Positions 33,210 through 41,874 of a stretch of 64,000 nt of DNA are shown here, piece after piece (within the stretch, counting starts at the first letter, position 1; each line of letters starts with the position of its first letter). The stretch comes from Actinomycetes bacterium. GTDB lineage: Bacteria > Actinomycetota > Acidimicrobiia > Acidimicrobiales > Palsa-688. Where the stretch lies: contig JAKBBA010000009.1 in assembly GCA_021808665.1 (NCBI GenBank), positions 23,755 to 87,754 of the forward strand, given 5' to 3'. The translations under genes and the position numbers were made by a program. A model generated the notes under the pieces. The model made no database searches. It was not told the DNA's origin and was given only the letters and a program-made list of their open reading frames with translations.

Positions 33210-33287
33210 ATGGACACGACGCGCAACGTGTTGCTGGTGTCGGGAAGCCTCCGGGCAGGCTCGACCAACTCCGCGCTGCTGCGCACC
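33210..33287 (+). pseudogene. 5' fragment of NAD(P)H-dependent FMN reductase gene cut by an IS
   Basis: The 26 codons from ATG 33210 read MDTTRNVLLVSGSLRAGS, then TNSALLRT. The SGSLRAGSxN segment is the flavin phosphate-binding loop of the NADPH-dependent FMN reductase family. The match stops at the outer end of the IS terminal repeat at 33288. The remainder of the gene is not recognised beyond the IS block. Confidence 0.6.
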
Positions 33288-34470
33288 TGTGGGTGCCGGG
33301 AACCCCATCCGCCCAGTTCAGGCGACCATCCGGTACTCGTGGATGAGGCCGCCCAGCCGATCGGCTCTCCGTAGCCTGGCGATGTCAACATCGCCAATGG
33401 TCGGGAGCATCACATCGGGTGCAGCCGGGGGGCGTTGACTGAGAGACCGGTGGGGACGATGCGAGTTGTAATGCTCGACGTACTCGGCCAGGACCGCCGC
33501 AAGGTGACGGCGTCCGAGGATGAGCGTCCGGTCAAGACACTCGCGCCGGATGGTGCCCACCACACGCTCACAGATGGCATTCGCCCGAGGTGCCCGGACC
33601 GGGGTCTTTATGATCCTGGTGCCGTCGGCGGCGAAGACGGCGTCGAAGGAGGCGGTGAACTTGGCATCGCGATCGCGGATGAGGAACGTGACCGCGTTCG
33701 CCTCGTCGGCAAGCTCCATCGAGAGGTTGCGGGCCTGCTGGGTCACCCACGCGGCCACGGGGTTGGCCGTGATGCCGGCGATCCGGACGAGGCGTGTGTC
33801 GTGATGGATGAACACGAGGACGTAGAGCCTGCGGAAGAGAATGGTGTCGACGTCGCAAGTCACACGCCATCAGTCCCCTCGCCTGGGCGGCGAGGAACTC
33901 AGCCCACGTGGGTCCTGACCTGCGCGGTGAAGGGTCGACACCATGACGCTTCAGGATCGCCCAGACGCTCGAGGAGGCGATCGCGATCCCCATGGTGGCG
34001 AGCTCACCGTGGATGCGGTGGTAGCCCCAGTTCGGGTTCTCCTTCGCGAGGCGGAGCACCAGTGCGGTGGTTCCCTCGGCGACGGAAGGTCGACCCGGCC
34101 GGCCGTGTGGGTAGGTCCAGCGCTTGGCGACGAGGTCGCGGTGCCAGCGCAGCAGAGTTGCCGGTTGGACGAAGAGTTGCCCGACACGCTGGCGGGGGAG
34201 CAGTCGTGCCAGCCCGGCCAGCACTGCTCGATCCGCCGGCTCGAGTGCCGGTCGATGGACCTGGCGTCGCAGGACCGCCACCTCGTGGCGCAGCACGACG
34301 ACTTCGATGGCGAGGTCCGTGTCACTGCGAGAGATGAGGTGGAGCAGCTGTAGCACCCGGCAGAACGCCCGATACAGGAACGAAAGGGCCATCGGCCGAT
34401 GCTCGCCGCGCCCTGCACCAGCCGTCAAAGTGCAGCTCACAGTCCATGGATGATGTTCTCGGCACCGACA
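33288..34470. mobile_element. 1.2-kb insertion sequence, complete ends, transposase frameshifted
   Basis: The outer end at 33288 (TGTGGGTGCCGGGAACCCC) is an imperfect inverted copy of the other end near 34452-34470, where the minus strand reads TGTCGGTGCCGAGAAC. The single transposase gene on the minus strand is broken by a frameshift. Two more truncated copies of the same left end follow directly. Confidence 0.72.
33318..34392 (-). pseudogene. Frameshifted IS transposase (integrase core)
   Basis: From ATG 34392 the minus strand reads MALSFLYRAFCRVLQLLHL, then VVVLRHEVAVLRRQ, ATLLRWHRDLVAKRWTYPHG and NPNWGYHRIHGELATMG, ending at ARGLMACDL. At about 33865 one extra base shifts the frame. The core then continues in the other frame with DVDTILFRRLYVLVFIHHD, IRDRDAKF with the second Asp, and NAICERVVGTIRRECLD with the Glu. 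The shift lies at the first catalytic Asp, far from any programmed OrfA/OrfB site, so it is a decay mutation. Confidence 0.8.
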
Positions 34471-34944
34471 GGCGAGCTCACCGTGGATGCGGCGGTAGCC
34501 CCAGTCGGGGTTCTCCTTTGCCAACCGCAGGACAAGCGTGGTGGTGCCCGTCGGAATGCCCGGCCGACCGGGCCGGCTCCGCGGGTAGGTCCAGCGCTTG
34601 GCGACGAGGTCGCGGTGCCAGCGCAGCAGGGTTGCTGGCTGGACGAAGAAGCGTCCGAGTCGTCGGCGGGGGAGCATTCGTGCCAGTCCCGACAGCACCG
34701 CCCGGTCCGCCGGCTCCAGCGCCGGTCGGTAGACCTGGCGTTGCAGGACCGCCACCTCGTGTCGGAGCATGACGACCTCCACGGCGAGATCGGTGTCACC
34801 GCGGTAGATGAGTCGGATGAGCTGGAGGGCACGGCAGAACGCTCGGTAGAGGAACGAGAGGGTCACTGCCGAATGCTCGCTGTAGGAGCCCGCCGACGTC
34901 AAAGTCCAGCTCGAAGCGGATGGATGACGTTCTCGGCACCGACA
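34471..34944. mobile_element. Truncated second copy of the same IS (left part)
   Basis: On the minus strand this starts with the terminal repeat TGTCGGTGCCGAGAACGTC at 34944. It carries the leader and the first 130 or so codons of a related transposase (VTLSFLYRAFCRALQLIRL through WGYRRIHGELA). It ends abruptly at 34471, where the left end of the complete copy begins. The rest of this copy is absent from the window. Confidence 0.7.
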
Positions 34945-35092
34945 CGTTGCGAACGACGAGGCGGACCAGCTGGAGGACGCGGCAGAACGCCAAGTAGAGG
35001 AACGAGAGGGTCACCGCCGGATGCTCGCTGCAGGAGCCTTCCGGCGTCAAAGTCCAGCACGGGAGACCTGGACGGGGTTTTCGGCACCGACA
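34945..35092. mobile_element. Truncated third copy of the same IS (left end only)
   Basis: The terminal repeat at 35074-35092 (minus strand TGTCGGTGCCGAAAACCCC) is followed by the conserved leader and about 23 transposase codons (VTLSFLYLAFCRVLQLVRLV). It stops at 34945, where the end of copy two begins. Confidence 0.68.
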
Positions 35093-35219
35093 GGCAGATG
35101 CCATGATCAGCAGGCACGGCGGACTGTACGCCGGGAGGGCGCTGCTGGTAGCGAACGCTCGCTACTAAGTCCGGCGTTTTTTCGCAGCGTTGCGCGTGCA
35201 CAGGCCGCTGGCCAGATCT

Positions 35220-35396
35220 ATGCAGCCCCCCGGTTTGCAGCTACGTCGGGTGAACGTGGACTTGCCCTCCTGGATGATGGAGATGGTCGACCGGAAAGCC
35301 AAGCGCGTCGGCATGACCTGTCGATCGGTCGTCGAGGCCGACCAGTTCAATTTTAGGTGCACTCACCCGGTCATGGTGACCGGCGTTGCCGACTGA
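35220..35396 (+). pseudogene. Remnant of a CopG-family (ribbon-helix-helix) antitoxin gene
   Basis: The frame from ATG 35220 has LRRVNVDLPSWMMEMVDRKA, then KRVGMTCRSVV. This matches the RVNVDxPxWMVxxLDxEAxRLGVTRQS pattern of CopG-type antitoxins that pair with BrnT-like toxins. The usual IKxWIAERL ending is missing, and no toxin frame is adjacent. Probably a fragment. Confidence 0.45.
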
Positions 35397-35621
35397 CACC
35401 GGTCACTGGAGACCGAAGCATGCCATGGAATGCCAGTTAGACTGCTATCCCTGCCGGAGCGCAAGGAGATCGCACAAGAGGATCAGGCGCGATCCGACCA
35501 CGATCATGCGGGGGGTGTCCGCCAACGGACGACGAGGATTAGGCGAGGGCACGTGGGTTTGGGGTGGGCGCTGTTTGGGCGACGGATCCGGCTTCACGGG
35601 AGGTACCGGCTGGCGTCTTAC
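35397..35621. other. Intergenic stretch with possible IS30-like transposase remnant
   Basis: Near 35429-35545 two plus-strand frames read LLSLPERKEIAQ and then, after a frameshift, RRDPTTIMRGVSANGRRG. This order recalls the N-terminal helix-turn-helix of IS30 transposases (LSLxEREEI, then PSTISRExxxNGGR). Nothing further is preserved. Confidence 0.3.
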
Positions 35622-35756
35622 CTATCCGCCGATTATTACGAAGTCAACGCGGGTGGTGGGGGTGATGTCGTCGATGGGCTCGCCCAGGGCGTCGGCGTGT
35701 CCGTCGAAGTGGTCGCCGCAGATGATGACCGTCCTTGGATCGCCGACGGTGGTCAT
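35622..35756 (-). pseudogene. 5' remnant, perhaps of an amidohydrolase gene
   Basis: ATG 35756 has a strong AAGGAG 6 nt upstream and overlaps the TRIC gene stop by ATGA, so it was a real third gene of the operon. Only 44 codons remain: VIICGDHFDGHADALGEP, then a short tail to the stop at 35622. The opening resembles the beta-sandwich start of metal-dependent amidohydrolases, but too little survives to be sure. The break coincides with the edge of the mobile-element zone. Confidence 0.4.
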
Positions 35757-36415
35757 GGCTTCTCCTTGGGTGGTTCGGCTCGGGGCGTGGTCCGGGGGTG
35801 TGAGATGGGGACGTTCAAGTCGAAGTGCACGCCGGCCATGCGGATGACGAAGCAGAGCGCGGCGGCGACGACGGCGATAGCGCCGCCGTAGAAGTGGAAC
35901 TCGAGTGCCAGGGCGGTGAGCGTCGCGCCGCACGCGGCGGGGATGGCGTAGAGGCCGCTTGAGAGCACTGTCGGCACTTTTCTGATGACTATGTCGCGGA
36001 CGGTGCCGCCGCCGACGCCGGTGATGGTGCCGAGGACGGCCGACTGGAACGGCCCGAGGTGGGCGGCGAAGGCGGTGGTGGTGCCCGTCACGCAGAATAG
36101 GGCCAGGCCGGCGGCGTCGAAGACGGTGATCGAGCGTTTGATGCGCACCCAGAGTTGGCGGGCGAAGAAGGCGGCGATGCCGGCACCGCCGCCAACGGCA
36201 AGGTAGCGCCAGTCCTTGAAAGCTGCGGGCGGAAGCGCGCCGATGAGCACGTCGCGGATGACGCCGCCACCGAGGGCGGTGATCACGGCGAGGACGACGA
36301 CGCCGACTACGTCGAGGTTCTCTGCTTCCATGGCGGTGAGGGCGCCGTTGAGGCCGAACACGAAGGTGCCCGACAGGTCGAGTGCCAGTTGGAGCGTCGA
36401 GCCGGGGTGTGACAC
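35753..36415 (-). CDS. TRIC-type cation channel (UPF0126/YadS family)
   Basis: This 220-residue membrane protein has seven hydrophobic segments formed by two repeats. Each repeat carries the glycine motif: ALGGGVIRDVLIG near residue 46 and GVGGGTVRDIVIRKVP near 132. Prokaryotic TRIC channels with this double motif form trimeric monovalent cation channels. GTG 36415 is used, 5 nt beyond the stop of the M20 gene; the frame is open far upstream only as an overlap with that gene. It is the middle gene of a three-gene minus-strand operon. Confidence 0.85.
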   Translation of the reverse strand: MSHPGSTLQLALDLSGTFVFGLNGALTAMEAENLDVVGVVVLAVITALGGGVIRDVLIGALPPAAFKDWRYLAVGGGAGIAAFFARQLWVRIKRSITVFDAAGLALFCVTGTTTAFAAHLGPFQSAVLGTITGVGGGTVRDIVIRKVPTVLSSGLYAIPAACGATLTALALEFHFYGGAIAVVAAALCFVIRMAGVHFDLNVPISHPRTTPRAEPPKEKP

Positions 36416-36420
36416 CGTCG

Positions 36421-37710
36421 CTACTGGTCGCCGGTCCGGGGCGGGGCGAGCCATGCGAGGGCGGCGATGACCATCGCTTGGATCCCGGTGTCCAAGGTGG
36501 GTTGGATGACCGGGGCGAAGTACGCCGAGTGGTTGACGGGGATGTCCTGGGCGACCCGACCGGCCCGCTCGGCCGCCTCGTAGCTGTCGGGGTCGATGCC
36601 GCCGATCCCCCAATAGCAGTAGGGGACTCCGAGGGCTGTGGGGATGTCGCTGAAGTCCTCGCTGGCGGTTTGCATCGGTAGCGGCCGCGCCCGCTCCCCG
36701 AAGAACGCTGCGAACGCGGCGGACACCTTGGCGGTGGTTTCGACGTCGTTGTCGGTGAGGGGGAAGCGGTCGAACAGTTCGTAGTCGGCCGGTTTGGGGC
36801 ATCCCGACGCCTGGCATTCGGCGTCGACGGTCCTTTTGATGGAGTCGAGGACCGACGTCCGGGTCTGCTCGTCGTAGGTGCGCACGTTGAGCTCGATGAC
36901 GGCGTGGTCGGGGATGACGTTGCTCTTGGTGCCCGCTTGGATGCTCCCGACGGTGACCACGACCGGCTCCCCGGGGCGGGTCTCGCGGGCCACGAGGGTC
37001 TGGAGGCGGACCACGATCATCGCGGCGAGGACGACAGGGTCGACTGAGGCTTGGGGCATCGATCCGTGCGCGCCACGCCCGTGCAGCGTGATGCGCATGC
37101 TGTCGGCGGCTGAGAGGGTCGGACCGGCGTGCGTGCCGACCAAACCGGCAGGCGCGGGCAGCACGTGCTGGGCCAAGGCGACGTCCGCCTTGGGTACCAG
37201 GGTCGCTAGGCCGTCGTCGAGCATGCCCCGGGCGCCGTCGCCGGTCTCCTCGGCGGGCTGGAACAGGGCGATGAGGGTGCCCGCCCAATGCTCACGGGCT
37301 GCGGCGAGCAGGTGGGCGGCGCCGAGGAGGCAGGCGACGTGCATGTCGTGGCCGCAGGCGTGCATCACGGGCACCTCGTTGCCGGCTGCGTCGGTGGCGG
37401 TGACGTGGCTGGCGTAGTCGAGTCCGGTGGCTTCGGCTACTGGGAGGGCGTCCATGTCGGCCCGCAACAGCACCGTCGGCCCTTCCCCGTTTCTGACCAG
37501 GCCGACGACGCCGGTGCCGCCGACTCCGGTGTGGACTTCGACGCCCGAGGCGCCGAGGCGCTCTGCGACCTTCGACGCCGTCGAGCGCTCCTCGTGGGAC
37601 AGCTCGGGGTGGGCGTGCAGGTCACGGTAGAGGTCCGCCGCCCAGTCCCGGACTGCTTCGAGCCCCGAGAGCACCGGGGTGGCAGGTGGCGGGCTCGACG
37701 CAGAGGTCAT
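36421..37710 (-). CDS. M20 family amidohydrolase/carboxypeptidase
   Basis: This 429-residue dinuclear metallo-hydrolase is of the IAA-amino acid hydrolase/HipO type. Its motifs are LHAHPELSHEE near residue 32, LLRADMDALPV near 81, HACGHDMH near 116, FQPAEETGDGARGMLDDG near 148 and RGAHGSMPQASVDP near 212, which lies in the dimerisation lid. The C-terminal TASEDFSDIP matches the last metal ligand segment. Such enzymes hydrolyse N-acyl or N-aminoacyl amides; the specific substrate is unknown. The ATG 37710 lacks a clear Shine-Dalgarno. It leads the operon with the TRIC channel. Confidence 0.9.
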   Translation of the reverse strand: MTSASSPPPATPVLSGLEAVRDWAADLYRDLHAHPELSHEERSTASKVAERLGASGVEVHTGVGGTGVVGLVRNGEGPTVLLRADMDALPVAEATGLDYASHVTATDAAGNEVPVMHACGHDMHVACLLGAAHLLAAAREHWAGTLIALFQPAEETGDGARGMLDDGLATLVPKADVALAQHVLPAPAGLVGTHAGPTLSAADSMRITLHGRGAHGSMPQASVDPVVLAAMIVVRLQTLVARETRPGEPVVVTVGSIQAGTKSNVIPDHAVIELNVRTYDEQTRTSVLDSIKRTVDAECQASGCPKPADYELFDRFPLTDNDVETTAKVSAAFAAFFGERARPLPMQTASEDFSDIPTALGVPYCYWGIGGIDPDSYEAAERAGRVAQDIPVNHSAYFAPVIQPTLDTGIQAMVIAALAWLAPPRTGDQ

Positions 37711-37886
37711 TCACTGATTTTGCCAGCATCGGCCGTCGCGTGCTGGGAGTGTCCCGGGAGCGACCGCCGGTGACCTTCAAGGGTCGGAGGCAGGGGGCGA
37801 ACCTCATCGTGGGGGAGGGGCCACGCTCGCGGGAGGCCGACCGTGAAGTCTCGACGAGGCTAATCCGGGCTTTCGGAGTGTCGGCG

Positions 37887-40166
37887 TCAGGAGCCCGCTG
37901 ACGGGCGGGGTCCGACACCGACGAGGTGGGCGAGGGTGTCGACCGCGTTGACGATGAGGTCGGTCTCGCTGACGATAACCATGTCCACGGCAGCTGGTGT
38001 CGGATCGGCCGCCGCCTGCGGCGAGGCGCTCGTCAGGTGGGCGGCGAGCGTCACCTGGGTGGATCGCAGTGGAGGGTAGCCCGCCGGAGCAGGCCCGGTC
38101 CTCAGCGCTACGACGACAGCGGCCATGGCCTGTTGGACTTCCTCTCCGAGACGGTGGAGGTCGGGCCTGCACTTCCCCCCTGTGGCCGGAGCGGTGCTCG
38201 GGAGCGCTCCGTGTAGGACGAGCGCGCTCCACACGTAGCGGCGCACCGCGGCGAGGATGCCTTTTGCCGTCTCGGCGGTGAGCGGGTTCGGCGAGGCCGG
38301 TTCGCGGCTGGCGGGCTCGGTCAGCCAGCGGTCGACAGACGCTTCGGCGTTGGAGCGTGCGAGGCGAGCCGCGAGGCGCAGCCGCTGTAGCTCCTCCCGA
38401 TCGGCACATGCTGGGTCGGCCCACGCGTGGAGGAGCGCCGCGCCGTAGCGGCCGTCGATTTCCACGAGGTCGGCTAGTCGATCGACGACGTGGGTGCGTT
38501 CCCAGGTCGGCCAGGTGGCGTAGGCCGCCAAGGCTAGGGCGGCCCCGAGGAGCGTGTAGAAGGACCGGTCGGCGGCGAGGGACGGCGCTGGGGAACCGGT
38601 GAAGGCGAGCAGGACCACGACCAGCGACGCGATGCCGACGCTGTAGATGACGTAGTTGGCGCGAAGCACAGCGACGCTTGCGGCATACAGGGCTACGGTG
38701 AGCGCGATCAGGACGGCCGGTGACGGCGCCAGCGCTGCCAGCAATAACGTGACCAGCCCGGCGCCGAGGACGGTCCCGACGCTGCGGCCCAAGCCTCGGC
38801 TCAAGGTGGTGGCGAAGTCGGGCTTGAGGACGATCATGACCGTCATCGGGAGCCAGTAGCCGTGACCTAAGGGGAACAGGTGGGAGATGGCGACGGCCGC
38901 CGCCAGGGTGACGCCGACCCGAAGGGCGTGGCGGAAGACCTCGGAGGTGCGGGTGAGGTTGGCGCGCACCAACTCGAGACGACCCCCCGAAGCGCCGGGG
39001 AGCGGGGAAGGCCGCGGCCGGCTCCGGACCGGCTGGCCGGCGGTCGACGCGGCGGTTTTGGGCGCGCCAGGTTGGTCGCCGGCGGCCACCGCAGTCAGCT
39101 GGGTCACTGATCGAAGCTGGCCTGCCAGCGCGGTGAGGCCCTCGAGGGCAGGGGTGAGGATCGCGCGAGTCGAAGGCTCGGCGAGTGCGGCCTGCGAGCG
39201 GAGGCCCTCGATGGCGGTTCGGTACCGCTCGCGGGTCTCGGGGTCGGCGACGGCGCTGCGCCCGTCGTGCAGTGCGGCGGCGACGCCGGCGAGAAGGTCG
39301 GCTGAGGCGGTGATCGCGTCCTCGAGGTCGCTCGCCGCGTCGATGGCGCCGGCCTTTGCTGTAGGCGTGGCGATCGTCGAGGCTTGGGCGAGTCGGGCTC
39401 GGGTCCGGGCTATGCCGGCCACCTCAAGGCGGATCCGGTCTGCCTCGTCGGCCAGCGCCTGGTAGGCGGCGGCGGCGGCCCGGTCGCCCCAGGGCTGGGT
39501 TTCGACGAGGGCGGAGGGCAACCTGTCGAGGACGCCGGGATCGAGGAGGTCCGACGGGTCCCTCGCGAGCGCGCGGAGGTGGGCGGCCAGCAGCCGGTAG
39601 GTGTCACTCGACATGGCCCGCTCGACCGGGAAGCGCTGGAGGGGCCAGGTCACGGCCACGAGGACGATCTGGATCGCCCCTCCGCACAGCGCCCAGAGGG
39701 CGTTGAGCGCGGCCTGCTCGGGGCTGAAGGAGAACTGGGAGAAGACGACCAGGCCGATGACGGCTTGGAGGCCGACGACGCCTGGCGCCTCTCCGAACAT
39801 CACCAGGAGACCGGCGATGACCCCCCAGACGGCGGTGACCGCGATGTCGGGGCCTTCCAGGCGGCCAACCGCCGCCCCGACGAATGCCGAGGCGGCGAAG
39901 GCCGCGGCGGCGAACGCCATGATCTTCACCCGGCTTCGATAGGTGCCCTGCAGCGACGCCGTCCCCGCCGTCAGAGCGCCGACCGCCCCTCCCACACCGA
40001 CCAGGAGATGCCCGGAGACGTCGCCGGCGACGAGGGGGATGGCGATGCCCAGTGCGCAACGCGCCGCGGCCACCAAGGCCAGCTTGGAGCGGTCCACCCG
40101 GATGGCGTCCTGGACTGGGCGCGTCCAGGTGGCAGACCGTTCGCTCACCGGGTCCGCCGACCGCAC
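37887..40166 (-). CDS. FUSC family membrane transporter
   Basis: This 759-residue protein is built as two membrane blocks, each with about five to six helices, and cytosolic helical regions after each, as in FUSC/YccS-type aromatic acid or fusaric acid efflux proteins. The second block has the family signature HGYWLPMTVMIVLKPDF near residue 428, then SRGLGRSVGTVLGAGLVTLL. The first block (residues 30-180) is Ala/Gly-rich. GTG 40166 or GTG 40148 is the start. Exported substrate unknown. It is separated from the M20 gene by 176 bp in which nothing is seen. Confidence 0.87.
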   Translation of the reverse strand: MRSADPVSERSATWTRPVQDAIRVDRSKLALVAAARCALGIAIPLVAGDVSGHLLVGVGGAVGALTAGTASLQGTYRSRVKIMAFAAAAFAASAFVGAAVGRLEGPDIAVTAVWGVIAGLLVMFGEAPGVVGLQAVIGLVVFSQFSFSPEQAALNALWALCGGAIQIVLVAVTWPLQRFPVERAMSSDTYRLLAAHLRALARDPSDLLDPGVLDRLPSALVETQPWGDRAAAAAYQALADEADRIRLEVAGIARTRARLAQASTIATPTAKAGAIDAASDLEDAITASADLLAGVAAALHDGRSAVADPETRERYRTAIEGLRSQAALAEPSTRAILTPALEGLTALAGQLRSVTQLTAVAAGDQPGAPKTAASTAGQPVRSRPRPSPLPGASGGRLELVRANLTRTSEVFRHALRVGVTLAAAVAISHLFPLGHGYWLPMTVMIVLKPDFATTLSRGLGRSVGTVLGAGLVTLLLAALAPSPAVLIALTVALYAASVAVLRANYVIYSVGIASLVVVLLAFTGSPAPSLAADRSFYTLLGAALALAAYATWPTWERTHVVDRLADLVEIDGRYGAALLHAWADPACADREELQRLRLAARLARSNAEASVDRWLTEPASREPASPNPLTAETAKGILAAVRRYVWSALVLHGALPSTAPATGGKCRPDLHRLGEEVQQAMAAVVVALRTGPAPAGYPPLRSTQVTLAAHLTSASPQAAADPTPAAVDMVIVSETDLIVNAVDTLAHLVGVGPRPSAGS

Positions 40167-40218
40167 GCAGCGCAGTACCGGGGTCGCACCCGCGCTGGCT
40201 GCATCGGCCGCCTCTGCG

Positions 40219-40475
40219 TCATGGCCTCGACGGCACCGATCGGGCGACGACGTTTGCGCGAACTGTGGCCATCTCGGGGCGAGGGACGTGCCACCCGGCA
40301 GTCATCATGTTGAGATGGCCGGCCACGATGACTTGCTCCTTGCCGAGCGAGTCGCGGGCAGCGCGCGGCGTACCCCGATGGCGGCGACGCGGCTTTCCCG
40401 GCTCTCGGTGATCTCGAGCGCGCAGCCCTCTGGAGCGGCGCGCTGGGCGTCGGCGGGAACGTCAGCGCTGGTCAC
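40219..40475 (-). pseudogene. Decayed pirin gene
   Basis: On the minus strand, VTSADVPADAQRAAPEG, then EITESRESRVAAIGVRRALP is the N-terminal part of a pirin of the cupin superfamily. It runs straight into a different frame reading RDSLGKEQVIVAGHLNMMTAG, which normally lies about 80 residues further on. The part with the metal-binding His pair is thus deleted, and the end is also lost. Just upstream, at 40462-40617, an unassigned 51-codon frame starts 15 bp after the marR stop; it may be a small gene or debris. Together these fill the 466 bp between marR and the FUSC gene. Confidence 0.6.
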
Positions 40476-40632
40476 CGGGCCGCTCGTCGCGGCTCGGCTG
40501 GGGAGGACGCCATGCTCGTTTTTCGACAGGAGGTTCGGCGGTGGTGGTGGCCTGTTCGAGGTCGAAGCGGCTCTGAGTCCGAAGTTCGTGTACGTCGGGT
40601 TTGGCTGTCTCGGTCATCGCCGGTCCGCCATG

Positions 40633-41145
40633 TCATCTGTTGGGATGCTCCTTTCTAAGACGGCCACCATCATGGTGGCCGTCGGCGGCTTCGGTGTCGA
40701 GCACGGCGAGGACTTTCTCGGCGGCGGAGGTGATGGCGTCGAGCTCGGCGGGGGTGAGCGGGTCGATGAACAAGCGGCGTACCATCGCCACATGGTGGGG
40801 TGCGGCCTCCTCGATGGCCTCGCGGCCCGTTTCGGTGGCCACGACGAAGGCGCCGCGGCGGTCGCCGTCGCAGCGCTCTTTTCGCAGAAGTCCCCGTCCG
40901 GTCATGCGGGTGACCTGATGGGACAGCCGACTTTTCTCCCAGCCGAGGGATTCGGACAGTTCGAACAGGCGGGCCCGGCCGTCGGGGTGGTCGCTGAGAG
41001 CGACGAGAACCAGATAGTCGGCGTAGGACAGCTCGGAGGTGGCGGCCACATCGGCAGCCAGGCGGCCGGCGAGTCGCAGCTGCATGAACTGCAGAGCCCG
41101 CCATGCTCGTTGTTCGTGCTCGTCGAGCCACCGGACCCCGTTCAT
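40633..41145 (-). CDS. MarR family transcriptional regulator
   Basis: This 170-residue winged-helix regulator has helices around LSYADYLVLVALSDHPDGRA, the recognition helix region GWEKSRLSHQVTRMTGRGLL near residues 67-86 and the wing RCDGDRRGAFVVATETGREA. It is divergent from the YceI gene, with a palindrome in the 78-bp gap. It probably represses itself and yceI, and formerly a pirin gene downstream. The ligand is unknown. Confidence 0.9.
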   Translation of the reverse strand: MNGVRWLDEHEQRAWRALQFMQLRLAGRLAADVAATSELSYADYLVLVALSDHPDGRARLFELSESLGWEKSRLSHQVTRMTGRGLLRKERCDGDRRGAFVVATETGREAIEEAAPHHVAMVRRLFIDPLTPAELDAITSAAEKVLAVLDTEAADGHHDGGRLRKEHPNR

Positions 41146-41190
41146 GGCTCCAGTGTAGGACGCGGAATAGTTGATCTGTCATCGATGTTG

Positions 41191-41206
41191 TAGGACATGT
41201 CCACTA
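41191..41206. promoter_or_regulatory. Candidate MarR operator between marR and yceI
   Basis: GGACATGTCC at 41193-41202 is a perfect 10-bp palindrome in the marR-yceI divergent region. It lies just before a TATATG (about 41204) that could be the yceI -10 and 22 bp from its start codon. Binding there would cover the yceI promoter. Confidence 0.5.
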
Positions 41207-41223
41207 TATGAAGGAGCTACTCC

Positions 41224-41790
41224 ATGAGCACCCCGACCGTCCCCGTCACACTCACCGGCAGCTACACCATCGACCCCGTCCACAGCCGGATCGGGTTCGT
41301 CGCCCGCCACGCCATGGTCACCAAGGTCCGAGGCTCGTTCAACGAGTTCGACGGCTCCGGTTACTTCGACGCCGCTAACCCGGCGAACTCGAAGCTGCAG
41401 CTTTCGATCAAAGCGGCGAGCATCGACACCCGCAACGCGGACCGCGACGCCCACCTGCGCTCGAACGACTTTTTCGACATGGACACTTACCCGCAGATCA
41501 CTTTCTCCTCGACGAGCGTCGAGCCGACTGGCGATGTCCGCTTCCGGGTCACCGGTGACCTGACCATCAAGGGGGTCGCCCGCCCCGTCACCGTCGACTT
41601 CGAGTACACCGGCAGCGCGGTGGACCCCTACGGCAACCAGAGGATCGGCTTCGAAGGGTCGACTGTTGTCAACCGCAAGGACTGGGGTGTCAACTGGAAC
41701 GCAGCGCTCGAAGCGGGCGGCGTGCTGGTCAGCGAGAACGTCACCTTGGAGTTCGAGGTGTCCGCCATCCGCAGCCCCGACGCCTCCTGA
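41224..41790 (+). CDS. YceI family lipocalin-like protein
   Basis: This 188-residue beta-barrel protein begins TGSYTIDPVHSRIGFVARHA, the YceI signature, followed by VRGSFNEFDG, SIDTRNADRDAHLRSNDFFD, YPQITFSSTSVE and LTIKGVARPVTVDFEY. YceI proteins bind polyprenoid or amide lipids inside the barrel. This copy has no signal peptide, as is usual for actinobacterial cytosolic members. AAGGAG lies 7 nt before the ATG. It is probably controlled by the divergent MarR. Confidence 0.93.
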   Translation: MSTPTVPVTLTGSYTIDPVHSRIGFVARHAMVTKVRGSFNEFDGSGYFDAANPANSKLQLSIKAASIDTRNADRDAHLRSNDFFDMDTYPQITFSSTSVEPTGDVRFRVTGDLTIKGVARPVTVDFEYTGSAVDPYGNQRIGFEGSTVVNRKDWGVNWNAALEAGGVLVSENVTLEFEVSAIRSPDAS

Positions 41791-41874
41791 GCTGTCAACT
41801 CGCCGGATCAAACAAGTCCATTTGCGCCCGCAGCGGGATCGTCCCCGCTGTGGGCCCGAACCCAAGGAACCCCA

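Noticed and set aside
33435..34337. Plus-strand frame opposite the IS transposase
   Set aside because: Antisense of a recognised DDE transposase.
37288..37773. Plus-strand frame opposite the M20 gene
   Set aside because: Shadow of a clear metallo-hydrolase; Gly/Val-rich without motifs.
39384..40313. 309-codon plus-strand frame opposite the FUSC transporter
   Set aside because: Hydrophilic antisense translation of a transporter gene; no family features.
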